6,799 nt of DNA from Pseudomonadota bacterium (GTDB taxonomy: Bacteria; Desulfobacterota; Syntrophia; Syntrophales; JADFWA01), in assembly GCA_030610915.1 (NCBI GenBank), contig JAUWQS010000088.1, forward strand, positions 1 through 6,799, written 5' to 3'. The translations under genes and the position numbers were made by a program. The notes below the pieces were generated by a model that was given only the letters and a program-made list of their open reading frames with translations, made no database searches and had not been told where the DNA came from. Each line of letters opens with the position of its first letter. Position 1 is the stretch's first letter. Positions 1 to 4,493 of this stretch are shown here, in pieces.

Positions 1-1
1 A

Positions 2-337
2 CATATTGCCGAGGTTGTCTATACCTGGAACAATACCCCCGCATCCCTCTCTGTAGAAGATATATACTTCAGTAAAACCGCCGCGGGGGCGCCTGATGAC
101 CCGGATTCATGGACATTCGACGGACCTTTTACCATCGGAGATATCATGTCCGATAATCCCGCCACTATGGATGTCGCCACACGGACCGATAATAATAAGA
201 GTTTTATCCTGCTGAATCTTCCCGCCAGTGGCTGTCTCAGGATAAAGGATGTGAACTTTGGCGGAACCGACTTTGGCCCCTGCGCCATAGACGGCATTGC
301 GGTGCACCGCCTGCAGATTCAGATACCGGGGGTTTAA
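2..337 (+). CDS. 3' end of an unrecognised beta-rich, probably exported protein
   Basis: The frame is open from the first complete codon of the window to TAA at 335-337, giving the last 111 residues of a larger protein whose start lies outside. I do not recognise the family. The visible part is rich in beta-formers and in Asp, Thr, Gly and Asn. It has the segments EVVYTWNN, SWTFDGPFTIGDIM and SFILLNLP, and two cysteines near the end (SGCLRI and GPCAID). It has no transmembrane anchor, sorting motif or charged tail at its C-terminus. The composition suits an extracytoplasmic beta-sandwich or adhesin-like protein, but that is inference. The ATG at 146 is internal to the open frame and has no ribosome-binding site, so it is not a likely start. 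The gene ends directly before a repeat tract, and no relation to the TA genes downstream is evident. Confidence 0.6.
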   Translation, partial: HIAEVVYTWNNTPASLSVEDIYFSKTAAGAPDDPDSWTFDGPFTIGDIMSDNPATMDVATRTDNNKSFILLNLPASGCLRIKDVNFGGTDFGPCAIDGIAVHRLQIQIPGV

Positions 338-420
338 CAGATAGGCTGTAGGCTGTAGGCTATTAGGCTGTAGGCTGTTGGGCTAATAGTCTATAGTCTA
401 ACAGCCTACAGTCTAAACAA
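338..420. repeat. TAGGCTG heptamer tract with inverted repeat
   Basis: The unit TAGGCTG (or TAGGCTA) is repeated five times at 342-377. TAGGCTGTAGGCTGTT at 364-379 faces AACAGCCTACAGTCTA at 400-415; the arms pair with one G-T wobble around a 20-nt centre. The right arm continues as CTAAACA, matching the repeats placed after relE (1081-1104) and hicA (2100-2115). The tract separates the partial gene from the first TA promoter. It is non-coding, and its function is unknown. Confidence 0.75.
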
Positions 421-444
421 CTGTTATGCTTGCTTGAAAAAATT

Positions 445-475
445 TTTACATGCACCATATCTTGTATGCTATAAT
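445..475 (+). promoter_or_regulatory. Extended -10 promoter for the first TA operon
   Basis: A perfect extended -10 element, TGCTATAAT, lies at 467-475. TTTACA at 445-450 (5 of 6 against TTGACA) is a possible -35 with a long 19-bp spacer, which an extended -10 tolerates. The element is about 33 bp before the preferred antitoxin start and in an AT-rich stretch. TGTAT occurs twice, at 463-467 and 475-479. Phd/YefM antitoxins usually repress their own promoter, so the operator is expected here, but I see no clean palindrome. Confidence 0.6.
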
Positions 476-507
476 GTATAAAATTTAGAACTTAAATGAG
501 GCGCAAG

Positions 508-789
508 ATGCAAGGACTAAAAATTGATCAAGATATCAAACCCTTGTCTGAGGTAAGGACAGGTATCGCAAACTTCATAAAGCAAGTCCATGATACAAAA
601 AGACCTGTGATAATTACTCAGCATGGAAAAGGCGTTGCTGTTCTTTTAGATGCACATGAATATGAAAAGATGCAAGAGAAACTTGAGCTTCTGACAGATG
701 CTCAGCTATCACTAAATCAGCTCGAAAATGGGGAAGGAATAGATCATGAGGATGCAAAAGAAAAAGTTTTGAAGCGAGTCCAAAAATGA
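508..789 (+). CDS. Phd/YefM-family antitoxin
   Basis: Antitoxin of a type II TA pair: it should bind and neutralise the RelE-like toxin encoded next and repress the shared promoter. The N-terminal part (IDQDIKPLSEVRTGIANFIKQVHDTKRPVIITQHGKGVAVLLDAHEYEKMQE) is the typical Phd/YefM DNA-binding and dimerisation domain, with the hallmark 'RPVIITQHGKGVAVLLDAHEYE'-type core split here across about residues 30-52. The charged tail would wrap the toxin. I prefer ATG 508 because GAGG at 498-501 sits 6 nt before it; the in-frame ATG at 496 has no ribosome-binding site and would add four residues. The stop codon overlaps the toxin start by 4 bp (ATGA), so the two are translationally coupled. Residues 42-77 recur almost identically in a broken copy at 1324-1429. 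The family call is secure; the exact partner specificity is inferred. Confidence 0.9.
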   Translation: MQGLKIDQDIKPLSEVRTGIANFIKQVHDTKRPVIITQHGKGVAVLLDAHEYEKMQEKLELLTDAQLSLNQLENGEGIDHEDAKEKVLKRVQK

Positions 790-1115
790 AAATAGTCTGG
801 TCCCCGCTGGCTATCGATAGGGCTTCGGAAATCGCAGATTATATTGCCCAAGACAAACCATCAGCAGCAGAAAAATGGATTAACACAGTATTTTCAAAAG
901 TTGAACAGCTAAAATCCTCTCCTGAAATCGGCAGGATTGTTCCTGAAATTAGAAACAACCAATTTAGAGAGCTAATTTACGGTAATTACCGTATCATTTA
1001 TCGTCTTGAAAAGAAACAAATATCTATTCTTACGATTCGCCATGTCAAGCAAATATTGCCAATAAAAGAAATTATGGCAAACAGCCTACAGCCTAAACAC
1101 CTAAAAAAGAGGTAA
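786..1115 (+). CDS. RelE/ParE-superfamily toxin
   Basis: Toxin of the first module. The fold signature is clear: a beta-strand then 'SPLAIDRASEIADYI', an alpha-helical 'KPSAAEKWINTVFSKVEQL', 'SPEIGRIVPEI' and the 'FRELIYGNYRIIYRL...ISILTIRHVKQ' sheet. Members of this superfamily either cleave mRNA at the ribosome (RelE type) or poison gyrase (ParE type), and the sequence alone does not settle which. ATG 786 overlaps the antitoxin stop. The last 11 residues (99-109, NSLQPKHLKKR) are encoded by an intergenic repeat, CAGCCTAAACACCTAA and flanks at 1081-1104, that is also found after hicA. The native C-terminus therefore probably ended near the VKQILPIKEIM segment and was replaced or extended by the repeat. 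The conserved core is complete, so activity is plausible. Confidence 0.88.
   Translation: MKIVWSPLAIDRASEIADYIAQDKPSAAEKWINTVFSKVEQLKSSPEIGRIVPEIRNNQFRELIYGNYRIIYRLEKKQISILTIRHVKQILPIKEIMANSLQPKHLKKR
1081..1104 (+). repeat. CAGCCTAAACACCTAA repeat at the relE 3' end
   Basis: AGCCTACAGCCTA followed by AACACCTAA. Bases 1089-1104 match 2100-2115 (after hicA) exactly over 16 bp, and 400-415 is a relative. The copy lies inside the toxin reading frame and encodes most of its last residues. Confidence 0.8.
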
Positions 1116-1148
1116 CTATTCAGCCTTTATTTAAGGCTCTGTATTTTA

Positions 1149-1171
1149 GACAGCCGAGACGGCTGTCCTAC
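1149..1171 (-). repeat. REP-like hairpin, stem variant GACAGCCG
   Basis: Read on the minus strand: GTAG head, arm GACAGCCG, loop TCT, arm CGGCTGTC, a perfect 8-bp stem. It differs from the common variant (GACAGGCG/CGCCTGTC) by one swapped base pair at stem position 6, so pairing is kept. Its GTAG end faces the forward copies starting at 1195 across a 23-bp spacer containing TGGGT and ACCCA in inverted order, a BIME-like head-to-head arrangement. Confidence 0.8.
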
Positions 1172-1194
1172 TTCGTGGGTGTTTATACAACCCA

Positions 1195-1286
1195 GTAGGA
1201 CAGGCGTCGATAAAAAAGTAGGACAGGCGTCAATAAAAAAGTAGGACAGGCGTCAATAAAAAAGTAGGACAGGCGTCCCGCCTGTC
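1195..1286 (+). repeat. Tandem array of 23-bp half-REP units ending in a full REP
   Basis: Four units start at 1195, 1218, 1241 and 1264, a strict 23-bp period. The first three contain GTAGGACAGGCGTC followed by GATAAAAAA or AATAAAAAA, so the second stem arm is replaced by an A-rich 9-mer. The fourth (1264-1286) is the complete hairpin with arms GACAGGCG and CGCCTGTC and loop TCC. No protein is encoded here. Confidence 0.85.
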
Positions 1287-1314
1287 AGGGCTCCATCAGC
1301 GGGGAAGAGACACA

Positions 1315-1327
1315 GTAGGGACAGGCG
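1315..1327 (+). repeat. Truncated REP (left half) at a duplication junction
   Basis: GTAGGGACAGGCG is the head and first arm of a REP, with one extra G as in the copy at 5365-5388. The second arm is missing. The sequence changes directly into an internal piece of the antitoxin gene, with AGGCGT (1323-1328) shared by both parents. Confidence 0.75.
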
Positions 1328-1434
1328 TTGCTGTTCTTTTAGATGCACATGAATATGAAAAGATGCAAGAGAAACTTGAGTTTCTGACAGATGTTCAGAT
1401 ATCACTAAATCAGCTCGAAAATGGGGAAGTTGTG

Positions 1435-1525
1435 GTATCAGCTCAATAAATCAGGGTAGGGGAGGTTTTAACCTCCCGATGTGGGCGACTAAAGTCACCC
1501 CTACCCCTGTTTATTGAGCTATTAC
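1435..1525. mobile_element. 91-bp MITE-like element with 9-bp target duplication
   Basis: The exact 9-mer GAAGTTGTG flanks the element at 1426-1434 and 1526-1534. The ends are imperfect 16-bp inverted repeats, GTATCAGCTCAATAAA on the left and the complement of GTAATAGCTCAATAAA on the right; the inner 11 bp (AGCTCAATAAA) are perfect. The interior holds two GTAG-headed hairpins placed tail to tail. No transposase is encoded, so movement would need an enzyme in trans. A 9-bp duplication points to a DDE transposase (several IS1, IS4 and IS5 family members make 9 bp), not to a REP transposase. Exact removal plus one 9-mer restores a reading frame, which independently supports the boundaries. Confidence 0.75.
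1456..1504. repeat. Tail-to-tail pair of GTAG hairpins inside the MITE
   Basis: Plus strand 1456-1477: GTAG head, arms GGGAGGTT and AACCTCCC, loop TT. Minus strand 1504-1483: GTAG head, arms GGGTGACT and AGTCGCCC, loop TT, with one G-T wobble. The pair is separated by five bases. Both follow the head-plus-8-bp-stem plan of the other REPs in the window but with unrelated stem sequences. Confidence 0.75.
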
Positions 1526-1563
1526 GAAGTTGTGCTTAAAAAGTATGATGGAAGGAAAAAGAA

Positions 1564-1836
1564 ATGAGGGAGTTAAATATCACCATTGAAATTTGGCGTA
1601 AAGGGAAAACCTATCTGGCAAGCGCCCCGGAACTGGATTTTATATCTCAGGGTAGAACCTTCGAGGAAGCTAAAAAGAATCTGTTGGAAGTCATCGATAT
1701 CCAATTCGAAGAAATGACCGAGATGGGTTCGCTTGATGAGTACTTGCAAGAGTGTGGCTTTCTCATTGAAGGAAACAACATCGTTCCTCAAAAGGAAATT
1801 ATCGGTTTCGAAAAATCAGTTGTAACGATGAATTAA
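1564..1836 (+). CDS. hicB: HicB-family antitoxin
   Basis: Antitoxin of a HicBA module, expected to bind and block the HicA RNase encoded next. The 'KTYLASAPELDFISQGRTFEEAKKNLLEVIDIQFEEM' stretch is the partial RNase-H-like HicB fold (Tyr-Ala-x-x-Pro-Glu-Leu, then Gly-x-Thr-x-x-Glu-Ala). At 90 residues it is shorter than E. coli HicB, and no C-terminal helix-turn-helix or ribbon-helix-helix is visible, so it may not bind DNA itself. GGAAGG at 1550-1555 lies 8 nt before ATG 1564. The start overlaps the stop of the restored reading frame of the broken antitoxin upstream. TATGAT at 1544-1549 could serve as a -10 element, but no matching -35 is seen; the original promoter may have been lost or lie in the inserted element. 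Antitoxin-first order is the reverse of E. coli hicAB but is common elsewhere. Confidence 0.85.
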   Translation: MRELNITIEIWRKGKTYLASAPELDFISQGRTFEEAKKNLLEVIDIQFEEMTEMGSLDEYLQECGFLIEGNNIVPQKEIIGFEKSVVTMN

Positions 1837-1837
1837 T

Positions 1838-2071
1838 ATGCCCAGAATTCAACCCACCGACTGCAAAACGCAACTGAATATTTTTCTGTTTTACGGATGT
1901 CAATACAAGAGGAAAAAGGGCAGCCATCATGTGTTAACTTTCCCCGGCGCAAAGCGTGCTGTGGTAATTCCCGAATATGATGAAATAGATGTGGATATTA
2001 TCAAAAACAACATGAGAACTGTTGGTATGACGAGAGAGGAATATTTCGAGGCCATCGATAAGGTTAGGTAG
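1838..2071 (+). CDS. hicA: HicA-family mRNA interferase toxin
   Basis: A 77-residue toxin with the double-stranded-RNA-binding-like HicA fold. HicA cleaves mRNA and tmRNA using a histidine in a Gly-Ser-His motif. Here KKGSHHVLTFPG carries it, with the catalytic candidate at H30. 'RAVVIPEYDEIDVDIIKNNMRTVGMTREEYFEAI' is the usual second half, where canonical members have VP-H-x-E-I-x-x-G-T-L and G-I-x-x-x-x-F. The start is 1 base after the hicB stop, with no separate ribosome-binding site, so translation is probably coupled. The length is normal, and nothing suggests inactivation. The stop codon is followed 28 bp later by the same repeat that caps relE. Confidence 0.85.
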   Translation: MPRIQPTDCKTQLNIFLFYGCQYKRKKGSHHVLTFPGAKRAVVIPEYDEIDVDIIKNNMRTVGMTREEYFEAIDKVR

Positions 2072-2099
2072 TCGTAACGGTGCGGTTACTAACGGCCTG

Positions 2100-2115
2100 C
2101 AGCCTAAACACCTAA
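2100..2115 (+). repeat. CAGCCTAAACACCTAA repeat after hicA
   Basis: This is an exact 16-bp copy of 1089-1104 in the same orientation relative to a toxin gene. The MITE-like element at 2117-2251 begins at its right edge, and its flanking direct repeat CTAAGTAG (2112-2119) starts inside it. Confidence 0.75.
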
Positions 2116-2116
2116 G

Positions 2117-2251
2117 TAGTGCCTGAACGAAAACCCCACTTTTTGTCATTTCGACCAAAGGGAGAAATCTTAAATTTCAATATTAACAATACGCTAAGAT
2201 TTCTCGCTCCGCTCGAAATGACAGCTTCGGATAGTTTTCGTTCAGGCACTA
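2117..2251. mobile_element. MITE-like element with perfect 18-bp inverted ends
   Basis: TAGTGCCTGAACGAAAAC at 2117-2134 has its perfect complement at 2234-2251. The direct repeat CTAAGTAG occurs at 2112-2119 and 2249-2256, overlapping the outer 3 bp of each end, so an 8-bp target duplication is likely and the mobile unit proper may be 2120-2248. A second inverted pair lies inside: TGTCATTTCGA (2144-2154) with TCGAAATGACA (2213-2223), and GAGAAATCTTA (2162-2172) with TAAGATTTCTC (2195-2205). Most of the 135 bp can therefore fold into one long hairpin. No protein is encoded. This element plus short flanks accounts for the 230-bp gap 2072-2301. Confidence 0.8.
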
Positions 2252-2301
2252 AGTAGTTGCTGTAAAAGAACTGCATTTCAAGAAAGTATGGGAGGTACAT
2301 C

Positions 2302-2529
2302 ATGCCTGCTGCTAAAAAACTTATCGATGAAGCCCTTTCTCTTCCGGTCGAAGAGCGGGCGCTTGTCGCAGATTTCTTATTGAAAAGCCTTAACATGCCG
2401 GATCCTGCAGTTGATAGAAAATGGGTCGAGATAGTTAGACGACGGCTTGGGGAACTTCGCTCAGGAAAAGTCAAACCTGTTCCAGGTAACGAAGTATTTG
2501 ATAGAGTTTATAAACGGTTTGCCAAATGA
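2302..2529 (+). CDS. Addiction-module antitoxin (unstable antitoxin family)
   Basis: A 75-residue antitoxin of the third module. The start 'AKKLIDEALSLPVEERALVADFLLKSL' is the classic amphipathic N-terminus of the small addiction-module component family, often paired with RelE/ParE toxins. 'DRKWVEIVRRRLGELRSGKVKPVPGNEVFDRVYKRF' matches its second half, where canonical members read W-x-x-E-x-x-x-R-x-x-x-x-x-x-G and V-P-x-x-E-V. GGGAGGT at 2290-2296 gives a strong ribosome-binding site 5 nt before ATG. The stop overlaps the toxin ATG by 4 bp. No clear promoter is visible between the MITE-like element and the start. Members of this family usually lack an obvious DNA-binding domain, so autoregulation is uncertain. 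Confidence 0.88.
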   Translation: MPAAKKLIDEALSLPVEERALVADFLLKSLNMPDPAVDRKWVEIVRRRLGELRSGKVKPVPGNEVFDRVYKRFAK

Positions 2530-2819
2530 AATACGTTTTTCACCCTGAAGCCGAGGTCGAGTTTGTCTCCGCTATAGATTATTATGAAGATTGTGAACAG
2601 GGTCTCGGTTACGATTTCGCCGTTGAAGTCTATTCCACTCTTGAGAACAGCCTCGGTTTTCCAAAAGCTTGGCCCATACTCGAGGATGATATCAGGCGCT
2701 GTCAGACTCGTCGTTTTCCATATGGGATTATCTATGTAATTAATAATGAAGACGTTCTCTTCATCCTTGCAGTTATGCATCTGCATAGAGACCCTGAATA
2801 CTGGAAAGATAGAGTGTAG
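2526..2819 (+). CDS. RelE/ParE-superfamily toxin, stop codon inside a REP
   Basis: A 97-residue toxin partner of the preceding antitoxin. 'FHPEAEVEFVSAIDYYEDCEQGLGYDFAVEVYSTLENSLGFPKAWPIL' is the helical hairpin, and 'IRRCQTRRFPYGIIYVINNEDVLFILAVMHLHRDPEYWKDR' is the sheet with the conserved arginine and 'H-x-x-R-x-P-x-Y-W' end. These mark the ParE/RelE group often found with this antitoxin family. Whether it targets mRNA or gyrase cannot be told from the sequence. The start overlaps the antitoxin stop (ATGA). The stop TAG (2817-2819) is the TAG of a REP head (GTAG at 2816-2819), so the repeat begins within the last codons and supplies termination. The family-typical ending is present, so little or nothing is lost. 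Confidence 0.88.
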   Translation: MKYVFHPEAEVEFVSAIDYYEDCEQGLGYDFAVEVYSTLENSLGFPKAWPILEDDIRRCQTRRFPYGIIYVINNEDVLFILAVMHLHRDPEYWKDRV

Positions 2820-2887
2820 GACAGGCGTCCCGCCTGTCGGTGTAGAACAAGTGTCAATAAAAAAGTAGGACAGGCGTCCCGCCTGTC
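2816..2887 (+). repeat. Two full REPs flanking a degenerate half-REP
   Basis: Full hairpins with arms GACAGGCG/CGCCTGTC lie at 2816-2838 and 2865-2887. Between them, 2842-2864 is a degenerate copy of the A-rich half unit (GTAGAACAAGTGTC then AATAAAAAA), in 23-bp register with the following copy. This is the same building plan as 1195-1286. Confidence 0.85.
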
Positions 2888-2926
2888 GGAATCATCTCGT
2901 ATAGATATTTATTGGAGAAACAGCCT

Positions 2927-4414
2927 GTGAAACACGCAAAGAGGACAATTTTTTTTCTTGTCGCAGCGCTGATGGTTCTTCTCTGTGCCCTTGCTCATGG
3001 AGAGACGGCCCTGAAGGAGAAGGTTTTCTCTTTTGGCGGGCTGCCAGGGGGCTGGGCTATCTATATCGAGTCTTTGAAGATCAGCCCTGATTCATCCCGC
3101 ATAGCCTGTGTGGCAGGCAGGGACGGGAAATTCTCCGTAGTGGCGGGTGGGGGCGAGGTTGGGCCTCTCTACGATGGCATCGGCATAGACTCCCTGATAT
3201 TCAGCCCCGATTCAAGACATATCGCTTATCAGGCCAGAAAAGGTAAAAGATGGTCTGTGGTGGTGGACGGGAAAGAGCAGGCCTGCTATGACGGCGTCTC
3301 TGTCCCTGTGTTCAGCCCCGATTCCTCTCGTGTGGCCTACATAGCGCAGAAAGGGAAGAAACATGTTGTTGTCGTGGACGGGAAAGAAGGGAAGACGTAT
3401 GATGGCATCATTCCTGACAGCCCTGTCTTCAGCCCCGATTCAAGACATCTCGCTTACGCCGCCATGAAAGACAAGAAGATGCTTGTGGTGGTGGACGAAA
3501 GAGAGAAAACCCTCTACGATGCCGTATCCTATCTTGCCTATAGCCCCGATTCCTCCCGCCTGGCATATGCCGCCGGGAAGGCCGGCAAATGGTTCATGGT
3601 GGAAAATGGCAAAGAAGGGCCAGAGTACGAGGGCGTTCGTGTTTACGCCTACAGTCCGGACTCATCTCACCTGGCCTGCACTGTGCAGAAGGACGACAAG
3701 TCGTTCGTGGTGACGGACGGCGTGGAAGGTCCCGAATACGATGGTGTTGGTATCCCGACCTACAGCCCGGACTCAAAACGCCTCGCCTACCTTGCGGTGA
3801 AGGGCAAAAAGTGGTTCATGGTTGTGGACGGCAGGAAGGAGATGGACTGCGATGAGATTGGCATCCTGACATACAGCCCGGACTCCTCCCACGTAGCCTA
3901 TTCGGCCAGGAAGGGCAAGAGTTGGTTTGTTGTGGCGGATGGGAAAAAAGGGCCTGAATATGACGTGGTGATGATTCCCGACTACAGCCCCGATTCATCC
4001 CGCCTCGTCTATACTGCCAAAAAGGGGGATAAAATGATCGTGGTTGAAGACGGAAAGCCCTATGCCGCATATGAGAGGGTGACCATGCCGCGATTCAGCC
4101 CCGACTCGTCTCGCCTTGCATACGCAGCGCAAAAGGGCGGGAAGTGGATGGTTGTAGTTAACGGGAGGGAGGGGGCGGAATATGACAGCGTTGTTCTACC
4201 GGTTTTCAGCCCCGATTCATCTCATCTTGCGTATATGGCGCAAAAAGATGGCAAATGGATGGTCGTGGCGGACGGGAAGGAGGGAAAGATGTGCGTTGCC
4301 GGATTTCTCAAGGGTTCGTCTCTCGTGTTCGACTCCCCCACCCGTTTCCATGCGCTTGCCGTTGGCTTCTCCAATCTTGAGTTTTTCAGGCTCGAGGTGG
4401 AGATTGTGGAGTGA
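2927..4414 (+). CDS. Secreted protein with eleven SPDS (beta-propeller-type) repeats
   Basis: The protein has 495 residues from GTG 2927, preferred because GGAG at 2914-2917 lies 9 nt upstream. TTG 2912 also opens the frame but lacks a ribosome-binding site. A signal peptide is clear: basic HAKR, hydrophobic IFFLVAALMVLLCALA, cleavage near AHG/ETA. From about residue 53, eleven units start with SPDS. Most are exactly 37 residues, and three (units 1, 3 and 11) are 39-41. The consensus is SPDSSRLAYAAxKGxKWxVVVDGKE then GxEYDGVxxPxF. The SPD-x-x-x-(I/L/V)-A-(Y/F) motif is that of the PD40/TolB-like WD40 beta-propeller repeat, so the protein probably folds into one or two propellers in the periplasm or outside the cell. 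No enzyme motif, anchor or lipobox is seen. It precedes a C39 peptidase and a barrel protein and could be their client, but this is only a neighbourhood inference. Confidence 0.85.
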   Translation: MKHAKRTIFFLVAALMVLLCALAHGETALKEKVFSFGGLPGGWAIYIESLKISPDSSRIACVAGRDGKFSVVAGGGEVGPLYDGIGIDSLIFSPDSRHIAYQARKGKRWSVVVDGKEQACYDGVSVPVFSPDSSRVAYIAQKGKKHVVVVDGKEGKTYDGIIPDSPVFSPDSRHLAYAAMKDKKMLVVVDEREKTLYDAVSYLAYSPDSSRLAYAAGKAGKWFMVENGKEGPEYEGVRVYAYSPDSSHLACTVQKDDKSFVVTDGVEGPEYDGVGIPTYSPDSKRLAYLAVKGKKWFMVVDGRKEMDCDEIGILTYSPDSSHVAYSARKGKSWFVVADGKKGPEYDVVMIPDYSPDSSRLVYTAKKGDKMIVVEDGKPYAAYERVTMPRFSPDSSRLAYAAQKGGKWMVVVNGREGAEYDSVVLPVFSPDSSHLAYMAQKDGKWMVVADGKEGKMCVAGFLKGSSLVFDSPTRFHALAVGFSNLEFFRLEVEIVE

Positions 4415-4436
4415 AGGTCGATGGATGGGCGTATTT

Positions 4437-4472
4437 GACAGGCGGGATTGACAGGCGGGACGCCTGTCCTAC
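4437..4472 (-). repeat. REP with an extra arm, minus orientation
   Basis: On the minus strand a full hairpin (GTAG head, arms GACAGGCG/CGCCTGTC, loop TCC) spans 4472-4450. It is followed by a 13-bp duplication of the second arm region (4449-4437, again ending CGCCTGTC). It fills the gap between the propeller gene and the C39 peptidase gene, in the opposite orientation to the copies upstream of the propeller gene. Confidence 0.8.
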
Positions 4473-4493
4473 TGTGCGGTGCGGGTGTAAAAG

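Larger units (their letters stand above)
1324..1567 (+). pseudogene. Broken second Phd/YefM antitoxin, interrupted by a MITE-like element
   Basis: Bases 1324-1429 repeat 631-736 of the intact antitoxin gene with only three differences (1381, 1394 and 1399, giving L to F, A to V and L to I). The copy lacks the N-terminal 41 codons and has no start of its own. Its frame reaches GAA GTT GTG and then meets a stop at 1447-1449 inside the element at 1435-1525. Joining 1434 to 1535 instead continues the frame as LKKYDGRKKK and ends at TGA 1565-1567, overlapping the hicB ATG by 4 bp. The new tail is unlike that of the intact antitoxin, so this was a chimeric or divergent paralogue before the insertion. 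It is dead as it stands: no start codon, no complete N-terminal domain and a frame-breaking insertion. Confidence 0.8.

Noticed and set aside
146..337. Separate small gene starting at ATG 146
   Set aside because: The same frame is open upstream to the window edge, and no ribosome-binding site precedes 146, so it is the end of a longer gene.
1195..1286. Possible CRISPR array (regular 23-bp period)
   Set aside because: The units are contiguous REP or half-REP copies with no unique spacers, and no cas genes are present.
1264..1286. REP hairpins as Rho-independent terminators
   Set aside because: The stems are GC-rich but no T-tract follows on either strand. They may still affect mRNA ends, but the terminator pattern is absent.
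2112..2474. Minus-strand frame across the MITE-like element and the third antitoxin
   Set aside because: It is translated repeat and antisense of a well-supported antitoxin, with no ribosome-binding site and no recognisable protein.
3594..4070. Long minus-strand open frames opposite the propeller gene
   Set aside because: They are mirror frames of the 111-bp repeats, rich in Pro, Arg and Ser, with no ribosome-binding sites. They are shadows of the real gene.
2927..4414. SPDS-repeat protein as the FapC-type amyloid, because I recall FapC repeats of similar length
   Set aside because: The units have the SPD-x-x-x-x-A-Y propeller motif and are Lys/Val/Asp-rich, unlike the Asn/Gln/Gly/Ala-rich amyloid repeats. 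Length agreement alone is not evidence.
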